Part shown: one piece after another, positions 33,689 through 39,417 of the stretch
Layout of the letters: each line of letters opens with the position of its first letter
Numbering within the stretch: position 1 is the first letter of the stretch
Origin: a virus
Direction: 5' to 3' (one strand)
IMG/VR virus record: IMGVR_UViG_3300006641_000065
Span: 1-39,417 of that record
Length of the DNA: 39,417 nucleotides
Notes under the pieces: generated by a model
What the model was told of the DNA's origin: nothing
Databases searched by the model: none
What the model saw: only the letters and a program-made list of their open reading frames with translations
Program-made: the position numbers and the translations under genes

Positions 33689-34086
33689 TCCTTACCACCG
33701 ATCCCGTGGGCGCGCTCAATGTCGCGGGCAAATTGCAGCACGTCGCTAGGCGATTCGACCCACATCTCCCACAGCATTTCATTCGTCAGCGGCTGGCGCT
33801 GTGCTGCGGGTGGGGTGGTGTAGAGCATGGACAAGTCGGCAGGCTTGCTGAACCACAGCACCTGCCCACGCCCATACGCTTCCTCTTGCAGTTGTCCCAC
33901 CGGCTCTTGCTTCTCTTGCTGGGGCAAGGAGACGTGTTGCAGCACAAGACCATGCAGCCTCTCAATTTCCTTCTCGGCGTCCTTGATGATGGAGCCGTAG
34001 AAATTGTTGACCTTCACTGCCGCCATACGGCGTGACAGTTCAATGTTTACCAGCGGCTCCTGCTTCATTACTTCAACTTGATTCAT
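33685..34086 (-). CDS. Phage early protein with EPVG/QRQPL modules
   Basis: A 133-residue product read from the ATG at 34086, which overlaps the methyltransferase stop. It has a helical N terminus and two short modules, KQEPVGQLQE and YTTPPAAQRQPLT, that recur in the protein encoded two genes upstream. It ends with helical DVLQFARDIERAHGIG. Such modules are common in phage early proteins of unknown function. Confidence 0.6.
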   Translation of the reverse strand: MNQVEVMKQEPLVNIELSRRMAAVKVNNFYGSIIKDAEKEIERLHGLVLQHVSLPQQEKQEPVGQLQEEAYGRGQVLWFSKPADLSMLYTTPPAAQRQPLTNEMLWEMWVESPSDVLQFARDIERAHGIGGKE

Positions 34087-34673
34087 ACTCTGCCTCCCCA
34101 TTGATTTGCAAAAGCCTCGGCAATTCCGGCGTAGGTTTCGCTACGAATTTTCCAGCGGTCTTTGCTGGGTGGCAGCTTGTTCTGCCCGTTAGCAGTCTGG
34201 TTGCTCCTGCGCGTCTTGGCATCACCTGGCAACACATGAGTCTTTTCAAGTAGCGGCAGATTTTTCAGCCACAAGCAGGTTTTCTTGCTTGCGTCATGAC
34301 CAAACCACCACGGCTGGATAATCTGGTCCGGTTTACGGATGCGCGTGCTGATAATGCTTATCGGATTTTCGATGGCGATTCGCTTGATTGGAGCGTCCAT
34401 TAGGCGCTGCACAAACGCAAGCGCGTTCTCGGTCAACTGCGGGTCACGCAGTCCGCGAGTCGTCCAATGCATACCGCTGACGGACAAATAGGTGCATGGC
34501 GGGTGGGCGATCATCAAATCCCATCCATCATTGATGATGTCAAACACGTCGCCTTGATAGTGCGGGCCTGGTGCATCTGTCGGCAGCAAATCGCAGCTCA
34601 TGACGTCATGCCCGTACCTTAGAAAAGCATCCCGCACTTTTCCGCTGTACTCGCAGGCTACTAAAACTTTCAT
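34083..34673 (-). CDS. Dcm-like DNA cytosine methyltransferase-type protein
   Basis: A 196-residue protein with features of a small C5-cytosine methyltransferase: VLVACEYSGKVRDAFLRYGH (SAM-binding start), DLMIAHPPCTYLS with the catalytic-type C60, and IAIENPISI with ENP in place of the ENV motif (102-104). The family is frequent in phages and is often annotated as a DNA methylase. It lacks a clear target-recognition domain. The ATG follows AGGGGGAAG. It may protect phage DNA from host restriction. Activity is not proven. Confidence 0.7.
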   Translation of the reverse strand: MKVLVACEYSGKVRDAFLRYGHDVMSCDLLPTDAPGPHYQGDVFDIINDGWDLMIAHPPCTYLSVSGMHWTTRGLRDPQLTENALAFVQRLMDAPIKRIAIENPISIISTRIRKPDQIIQPWWFGHDASKKTCLWLKNLPLLEKTHVLPGDAKTRRSNQTANGQNKLPPSKDRWKIRSETYAGIAEAFANQWGGRV

Positions 34674-35365
34674 GCTTCCCCCTTTGCTGCCCCGATCCCG
34701 TGGGCGGCCAGAAGGCTCAGACACTTCTTGGCCGCGAACTCAATGCTCATTCCCGGCAATGCTTCATGCCTAATTTCTACCCCGGTCACAAGTTGGGTGA
34801 CCGTCTTGTCGCCAACCCAAATGATGACGCCTGCGTACGCCAGCGGCTGGCGCTGGGGCGGGGCGGTGTAGACCGCGACATTTGCTCCAGTTTCTTTTCT
34901 CGGATACACATACCCGTATGGCAAACGTCCTTGCTGCAATTCATGGAGGTGGCCTGCGTTCATAAAGCCCACCGGCTCAACTTGTAAAGATTGCTTACCA
35001 GTTGGTCGCTGATCCATCGCCCAGCTGAGCCATTGCTCGGCAGTCATGTCGTAATAGCCATCAGGCCCGACGCTGGACAGTTCTTCACCGATCCGCATCG
35101 CAGCGTTCTTCCACGCCACCGGCTCCTGCTCAATCGTAAAGGGAAACCTCTCCCGAAAACACTTATCAAAATAGTCTTCCCACATCTTCCGCATTTCGGG
35201 ATGCATCGGCTTCTGCTCCTGACGCTCGGCCTCATCAATCGCCCGGCGCAGGACATCACTAGCCACGCACACGGGGCAGTCGCAGTTGATCGGCTGCTTA
35301 GGAGTGATGTGGTCAGCGGCCCAATCCAAAGCGCCGAGAGCCGTTTTCATTGCGTCGATGCTCAT
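34670..35365 (-). CDS. Phage early hypothetical protein with repeated EPVA/EPVG modules
   Basis: A 231-residue product read from the ATG at 35365, which has a GGTGGGTGAG site and lies one base from the ATPase stop. It contains a CDCPVC cluster near residue 30, modules QEPVAWKN and VEPVGFMNAG, and YTAPPQRQPL near residue 170, the last also present in the 33685-34086 product. The C-terminal part is alpha/beta. Function unknown. Confidence 0.6.
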   Translation of the reverse strand: MSIDAMKTALGALDWAADHITPKQPINCDCPVCVASDVLRRAIDEAERQEQKPMHPEMRKMWEDYFDKCFRERFPFTIEQEPVAWKNAAMRIGEELSSVGPDGYYDMTAEQWLSWAMDQRPTGKQSLQVEPVGFMNAGHLHELQQGRLPYGYVYPRKETGANVAVYTAPPQRQPLAYAGVIIWVGDKTVTQLVTGVEIRHEALPGMSIEFAAKKCLSLLAAHGIGAAKGEA

Positions 35366-35366
35366 C

Positions 35367-36038
35367 TCACCCACCGATCTTTGCAATGATTGCACCAAGG
35401 TCCGGTGCCTCCCACGGGGCCAGTTTCCCCGAGCGATCCTTGGCAAGCCATAGGCCATCGCCATCGCACATCAATGCGCGCTGCGTATTGCCATCGCTAT
35501 CGCGCTCGATTCGCAGCGCCAGCACTTCGTCAAAGTAGTACGGCAGGCTCTGGCCAGTCTTGTTGCCAGGCATCGAGGGCGCATACAAGATGCGGCCCAT
35601 CTCATCTTGACTTTTTTCCAACTTCGCGCTCATGTACACGTGCCGGCCAGGCAGATCGCGGAAGGCGCGAATAATGTCGGCCATCTGCTCTTGCATTGCA
35701 CCGTATGCCTGGCGCGGGTCTTTGGTTGCTTTCTTTTCCGCATTCAGCACCACCTCGGCAATTTCGGAGATGCTGTCCAGCGCCACCGACTGAAAGCCTT
35801 TCGCCTCTGCGCTCTCGGTCAGCCATTGATACGATTCTTTAAGCGCCTCCATGCCATCAATAGCAATGTAGGGAATGTCCGCATCTTGAATCGAAAGCAG
35901 GCCACCTTCTGCCGAGAGCACAATCGGGCTCGGTAGCGTTTTAATAAGGCTGGTTTTGCCTGCGCCTGCCTGGCCGTAGACCAGCACCTTGACCCCACTA
36001 GCGGACAATCCGCCAGTTCGTTTCACATTAATAGCCAT
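35367..36038 (-). CDS. Sak4-like recombinase ATPase (RecA-fold)
   Basis: A 223-residue ATP-binding protein with Walker A GQAGAGKT (22-29) and a Walker B-type VALDSISE (D88). It matches the AAA_24/Sak4 layout of phage recombinases that anneal or exchange strands. Together with the ssDNA-binding protein, the Cas4-like exonuclease and the VRR-NUC nuclease it forms a recombination set. It is the first gene of the leftward operon, 60 bases after the predicted -10 box. Confidence 0.85.
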   Translation of the reverse strand: MAINVKRTGGLSASGVKVLVYGQAGAGKTSLIKTLPSPIVLSAEGGLLSIQDADIPYIAIDGMEALKESYQWLTESAEAKGFQSVALDSISEIAEVVLNAEKKATKDPRQAYGAMQEQMADIIRAFRDLPGRHVYMSAKLEKSQDEMGRILYAPSMPGNKTGQSLPYYFDEVLALRIERDSDGNTQRALMCDGDGLWLAKDRSGKLAPWEAPDLGAIIAKIGG

Positions 36039-36149
36039 CTCTGGCTCCTTTCAGTTGTTGCTGCGCCTTCGGCCAATTCCAATCGCGCAGGGTTGCAACG
36101 ATAAATGATCTGGCGTACCATGTCAACATCTAAATGGACGATTTAAACG
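36039..36149. promoter_or_regulatory. Divergent early control region
   Basis: This 111-base gap separates the leftward and rightward early genes. Leftward: TTGACA (36121-36126, read on the minus strand), 17 bases, then TATCGT (36098-36103). Rightward: TTGCAA (36093-36098), 17 bases, then TACCAT (36116-36121). The two promoters overlap, so they may compete. An inverted repeat TAAAT/ATTTA (36131-36135 and 36141-36145) just before the HTH gene is an operator candidate. Confidence 0.6.
36098..36126 (-). promoter_or_regulatory. Leftward early promoter
   Basis: TTGACA and TATCGT on the minus strand are separated by 17 bases, the best spacing for a sigma-70 promoter. The -35 box is a perfect match and the -10 box matches at four of six positions. 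It would drive the operon that starts with the Sak4-like gene. Confidence 0.6.
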
Positions 36150-36350
36150 ATGGGACAAAAAATGATGACGCTAGAGCAAATTAGGCACGCGCTGGTTGAC
36201 AGACGACCGGGGCTGGTCGCGCAGGCAACCGGCTTGCACCTGAACACCGTGCGTGATGTGCGCGACAACGCCGACGCCAACCCGACCTACAAGGTGCTAA
36301 AGGCGCTATCCGACTACCTCCAGCACCGAGAGGCAACCATCAATGGCTGA
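36150..36350 (+). CDS. Small HTH regulator (Cro/XRE-like)
   Basis: A 66-residue DNA-binding protein. The helix-turn-helix is visible at GLVAQATGLHLNTVRDVRDN, followed by PTYKVLKALSDYL as in XRE/Cro-like proteins. An alternative start (ATG at 36162) has a GGGA site closer by. It stands right after the divergent promoter region, so it probably regulates it, perhaps by binding the TAAAT/ATTTA repeat. The stop overlaps the primase start by eight bases. Confidence 0.75.
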   Translation: MGQKMMTLEQIRHALVDRRPGLVAQATGLHLNTVRDVRDNADANPTYKVLKALSDYLQHREATING

Positions 36351-38355
36351 CCTATCCAATGTTTTAGGTGGCCCTTGGGCACCACCAGCAGAAAAGCGCG
36401 TAGACCCGCCCGAAACACAGCTCATAGACGCCATGCGTGCGGCTGGCCTCGAGCCACCGGCCGAGATACATCTGGACGGAAAGATTCATAGATTTCGCTC
36501 AGGCACCAAGGGATCGCCAGGCCATGGTGACAAGCCGGGGTGGTATCTGGTCTTTGGCGATGGCATTCCTGCCGGCCGGTTTGGCTGCTGGAGGGCTGGC
36601 ATCGAGGTGACATGGCGGGCAGATGTTGGTCGGCAGCTCACCGACATAGAGCAGATGGCGCACGCCAGGCGCATTTCTGAGGCGCAAGCGCTACGCGACG
36701 CAGAGCTGGTGCGCCAGCGTGAAGTCGCCGCCAGCACGGTCGAGGCGATCTGGACCGGGGCACAGGGAGCAAAGCCCGAGCATCCATACCTTCAGCGCAA
36801 AGGCATTCAGACGCACGGCGCACGAGTGACAGGCGATGGTCGCTTGGTGGTGCCTTTGTACGATGTGGATGGAAGCTTAAGCACCCTTCAATACATCGAC
36901 CACGAGGGCAACAAGCTGTATCACCCTGGCGGTCAGACCGGCGGCAAGTTCTGGATGCTAGGCACGATGGATGAGCCAGGCCGCATCTACATCGCTGAGG
37001 GGTTTGCCACGGCAGCGACCATTCACCAGACCACGAACCGACCGGTGGTGATTGCCTACAGCGCGAGCAACCTAGTGCCGGTCACCGGCACTATGCGAGA
37101 GCTGCACGGCCCCACACAGGACATTGTGATCGTGGCCGACAACGATAAAAGCGGCGTTGGCCAGCGGTATGCCGAGCAGGCCTCGGCCAAATATGGCGCG
37201 CGTATGGTCATGCCACCGATCCTTGGGGACGCCAATGATTACGCCCAGGCAGGCCACGACCTAGCCAGCCTGCTATCGCCATCCAAGCACGATTGGCTGG
37301 TGCCTGTAGACGAGTTTTCGGCCCAGCCTGCGCCTATCAGTTGGCTGGTTAAAAGGTGGCTCCAAAGCCAGGCGCTCATCATGGTGCACGGCCCATCAGG
37401 CGGCGGCAAGACGTTTGTGGTCCTAGATTGGTGCCTGCGTATGGCCAGCGGAACCGTCGATTGGTGTGGTCAAAAGGTAAAACCGGGCAATGTGGTGTAC
37501 CTAGCCGGCGAGGGCCACCACGGCCTACGCGGGCGCATTGCGGCATGGAAGCACCACAACAGCGCCGGCAAGTTGGCCATGTGGCTATCCAAAGATGGCT
37601 GCGACCTAAACACGCCAACCGGCTATTTGCAGGTGGTTGAGCAGGTCCGGCTACTGCAAGAAAAGCCCGCCGTGATCGTCGTGGACACGCTGCACCGGTT
37701 CCTGTCGGGCGACGAAAACTCGGCGCAGGACGCCAAAACGATGCTGGATGCCTGCGGCAACCTGATGCAAGAGTTTGATTGTTCCGTCATTCTGGTTCAC
37801 CATACAGGCGTATCAGACGAGGCCCAGCACCGGGCACGAGGGTCTAGCGCCTGGCGCGGTGCATTAGATATTGAGATTAGTGTCGTGCCGGGTAAAAAGG
37901 ACGAGCCAATGCAATTGGTGCAAAGAAAATCAAAGGATGCCGAGCTGGCACCAACGGTTTATTTGCAATTGCAGACAGTCACCATTCCGGGTTGGTATGA
38001 CGAAGATAACCAGCCAGTAACCTCGGCAGTTATTATTGAATCAAATGCACCAGTAGAGCCGAAAAAGGATAGCAAAATAGAGACGCATCGTAAGATGTTT
38101 GAAAATGCTTGGTGGGCCTGCGGTGCGGAAGAGCGAGACGGTACACCTTATTTAAGCAGGTCGGCATTAAAAGATAAGTTACTTCAGGACGGCAACGCCG
38201 AGCGCACCGTGCGGAACATGGTTAACCCGTCCTATGGCGACAAATTGATCGGGGCGCTCATCAACGCCGGGATCATTGAGGCAAACGAGCATGGCTGGAT
38301 CGTCACCAATGACGTCCAGGCCAGTTCTATGCTACTGAGGAAAAGCACAGTATGA
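36343..38355 (+). CDS. Primase-helicase (Toprim plus RecA-type ATPase)
   Basis: A 670-residue replication protein. The Toprim domain has E219 in IYIAEGF and D266-N-D268 in VADNDKSG. The helicase-type ATPase (AAA_25/RepA-like) has Walker A GPSGGGKT (350-357) and Walker B VIVVDT with D448; SVILVHHTG follows. The C-terminal part (about 580-670) has helical features that resemble a winged helix. It would open the origin and synthesise primers. The origin-like repeat block lies right after the gene. Confidence 0.92.
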   Translation: MADLSNVLGGPWAPPAEKRVDPPETQLIDAMRAAGLEPPAEIHLDGKIHRFRSGTKGSPGHGDKPGWYLVFGDGIPAGRFGCWRAGIEVTWRADVGRQLTDIEQMAHARRISEAQALRDAELVRQREVAASTVEAIWTGAQGAKPEHPYLQRKGIQTHGARVTGDGRLVVPLYDVDGSLSTLQYIDHEGNKLYHPGGQTGGKFWMLGTMDEPGRIYIAEGFATAATIHQTTNRPVVIAYSASNLVPVTGTMRELHGPTQDIVIVADNDKSGVGQRYAEQASAKYGARMVMPPILGDANDYAQAGHDLASLLSPSKHDWLVPVDEFSAQPAPISWLVKRWLQSQALIMVHGPSGGGKTFVVLDWCLRMASGTVDWCGQKVKPGNVVYLAGEGHHGLRGRIAAWKHHNSAGKLAMWLSKDGCDLNTPTGYLQVVEQVRLLQEKPAVIVVDTLHRFLSGDENSAQDAKTMLDACGNLMQEFDCSVILVHHTGVSDEAQHRARGSSAWRGALDIEISVVPGKKDEPMQLVQRKSKDAELAPTVYLQLQTVTIPGWYDEDNQPVTSAVIIESNAPVEPKKDSKIETHRKMFENAWWACGAEERDGTPYLSRSALKDKLLQDGNAERTVRNMVNPSYGDKLIGALINAGIIEANEHGWIVTNDVQASSMLLRKSTV

Positions 38356-38529
38356 AGTTGACCCTAAATGACCCTAGGGTCAAGTTTAGGGTCAGGGTCA
38401 AAGTTGCACAAAAAAGCGGCAAAGTTGACCCTCCCTGACCCCTAACCCTATAGGGTTAGGGTCAAGGGTCATGCCGCGTATGGGGTCAACCAGGGTTAAA
38501 TTCATTTTTTAAAGTAAGCGAGGACTAAC
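38356..38529. repeat. Iteron-like repeat cluster, candidate replication origin
   Basis: A 174-base non-coding block after the primase-helicase gene. It holds about ten copies of a TTGACCCT-like octamer in both orientations: TTGACCCT at 38358-38365 and 38425-38432; AGGGTCAA at 38376-38383, 38394-38401 and 38458-38465; ATGACCCT at 38368-38375; variants at 38388, 38435, 38465 and 38482. A 22-bp perfect palindrome lies at 38440-38461. An AT-rich stretch follows at 38495-38518. The pattern is that of an origin with iterons and an unwinding element; a regulator-binding array is the alternative. Confidence 0.65.
38440..38461. repeat. 22-bp perfect palindrome
   Basis: The centre is two inverted half-sites CCTAACCCTA and its complement at 38441-38460, extended one pair on each side. 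With a one-base bulge it grows to a dyad of 29 bases (38434-38463 or so) that takes in two octamers. It could form a cruciform or bind a dimeric protein. Confidence 0.75.
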
Positions 38530-38934
38530 ATGAAATTCAAAGCCAGTATTGAGCAGGCCAACACCACCAAAGCACCAGTGCCGGCGCTCATGATGTGCCT
38601 GTTGCACAGCGTCACCAACGCGCATATCCTGCATCTACAGAGCCGGTCTTATTCCGAGCATCAAGCCCTTGGCGCTTATTACGCTGAGATTGGCGATCTG
38701 GTGGATGCATTTATTGAGGCATATCAGGGTAAGTATTCAATCATTGATAACTACCCGGTGGAATATGAGGCGCCGCCCGTTGGTGCTATTGCTTACCTAC
38801 AATACCTCGAGGCCGAGGTGCAGACGCTTAGGCGCGCTGATGGTTTCCCGCAAGATAGTGAACTACAAAATGAGGTGGACAATATTGCCAACCTTATCAA
38901 TAGCACGCTGTATAAGCTAAGGTTCTTGAAGTAA
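38530..38934 (+). CDS. DUF5856-like phage protein (ferritin/Dps-like helical pattern)
   Basis: A 134-residue protein. The segment TNAHILHLQSRSYSEHQALG, then YYAEIGDLVDAFIEAYQGKY, is typical of the DUF5856 group found in many phages, and the H-x-x-H/E spacing resembles ferritin-like four-helix proteins. A metal-binding or DNA-protecting role has not been shown. AGGAC precedes the ATG; its stop overlaps the HNH start (TAATG). Confidence 0.75.
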   Translation: MKFKASIEQANTTKAPVPALMMCLLHSVTNAHILHLQSRSYSEHQALGAYYAEIGDLVDAFIEAYQGKYSIIDNYPVEYEAPPVGAIAYLQYLEAEVQTLRRADGFPQDSELQNEVDNIANLINSTLYKLRFLK

Positions 38935-39350
38935 TGCCTAGTCTGCCTCGGTCACAATGCAATAGTATGGGGTGCAAGATACCTAGCATCCCACACTCAC
39001 GCTTTTGTGCTGACCATGCACCAGCGAGCAAGCATAGGGACGCTGGGCATGACGCGATGTACAAGACCTCGGCATGGGCCAGCCTGCGTAAGAGCCAGAT
39101 GAGCAGGCAACCGCTATGCCAGGCCTGCTTGCTCGAGGGTCACATAGCCAGCGCGGCGCACGTAGACCACGTGTTTCCTTGGCGCAGCATAGGCACCGAG
39201 GCATTCAGGGCTAACCTGTTGCAAAGCCTGTGCGGGCCGTGTCACTCACGCAAGACGGGGCTAGAGCAGAAGGGCACCTTCAGGCATTACCGCACCGATG
39301 GGGTGCGCGACTATGCAATTGAAGATTGGAATGCAGTCGCTAACCGCTAA
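38934..39350 (+). CDS. HNH endonuclease next to terminase end
   Basis: A 138-residue nuclease. The HNH core is clear: HVDHVFPW with the catalytic His, then NLLQSLCGPCHSRKT with Asn, Cys-x-x-Cys and the second His. A Cys-rich N terminus (CNSMGC and FCADH) may bind zinc. In HK97-like phages such an enzyme stands beside the terminase genes and is needed for cutting packaged DNA. If the window is circularised it would precede the small terminase gene. Confidence 0.92.
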   Translation: MPSLPRSQCNSMGCKIPSIPHSRFCADHAPASKHRDAGHDAMYKTSAWASLRKSQMSRQPLCQACLLEGHIASAAHVDHVFPWRSIGTEAFRANLLQSLCGPCHSRKTGLEQKGTFRHYRTDGVRDYAIEDWNAVANR

Positions 39351-39417
39351 GTGTTAGTTTTGCTTAAAAAATGTGCAAAAATGCGAGAAACTAAAAGTTT
39401 TTGGGTTTGAATGGGAG
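39351..39417. other. Right-end AT-rich non-coding segment
   Basis: No gene is seen. The stretch is rich in A and T and contains a short inverted repeat AAACT/AGTTT followed by TT, which could act as a weak terminator for the HNH operon. It probably adjoins the left end. Confidence 0.35.

Noticed and set aside
38440-38465. Telomere-like TTAGGG/CCCTAA motif
   Set aside because: It is part of a single palindrome in an internal non-coding block, not a terminal tandem array; a hairpin telomere is not supported.

Overview
The window looks like one essentially complete genome of a tailed double-stranded DNA phage with a long non-contractile tail (siphovirus, HK97-type head). It carries terminase, HK97-fold capsid, portal, head-tail connectors, tail tube, frameshifted tail chaperones, tape measure, a lambda J-like tip protein, fibres, lysis genes, recombination genes and a primase-helicase. 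I see no rRNA, tRNA, IS element, CRISPR array or bacterial housekeeping gene. No integrase or excisionase is recognisable, so temperate life is not supported, although a small HTH regulator and an RHH protein are present. The host cannot be read off directly. Moderately high GC, AGGAG-type ribosome sites and the gene types fit a Gram-negative host, perhaps a freshwater beta-proteobacterium; that is inference.

Layout. (1) Positions 82-27265, rightward: packaging (small terminase, DNA methyltransferase, large terminase), portal, prohead protease, two tandem paralogous major capsid proteins, connectors, two tandem paralogous tail tube proteins, tail chaperones G/GT with an A AAA AAC slippery site, tape measure, distal tail proteins, a GNAT enzyme, the J-like tip, a set of fibre/adhesin proteins (glycine-rich, collagen-like with a C1q-like domain, YadA-head-like), a GT2 glycosyltransferase with TPR-like repeats, then a lysis cassette with four small membrane proteins and a GH24 endolysin. 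(2) Positions 27183-36038, leftward: an early operon read from a divergent control region at 36.04-36.15 kb. It holds a Sak4-like ATPase, a Dcm-like methyltransferase, a DUF669-type ssDNA-binding protein, a Cas4/RecB-like nuclease, an SF2 helicase, a sigma-region-4-like protein, a VRR-NUC nuclease, an Arc-like RHH protein and a string of overlapping microprotein genes. (3) Positions 36150-39350, rightward: an HTH regulator, a Toprim/RecA-type primase-helicase, a repeat-rich non-coding block that is a strong replication-origin candidate, a DUF5856-like protein and an HNH endonuclease. If the ends are joined, the HNH gene falls just upstream of the small terminase, the usual arrangement in HK97-like phages, so the window ends probably lie near the packaging site.

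The most unusual features are the double duplication of the main virion building blocks (capsid and tail tube, each as a diverged but strongly conserved tandem pair), the cluster of about ten TTGACCCT-like octamers with a 22-bp perfect palindrome after the primase gene, the isolated sigma-region-4-like gene, the AT-richer adhesin gene in the fibre cluster, and the chain of coupled microgenes at 27.2-28.7 kb.
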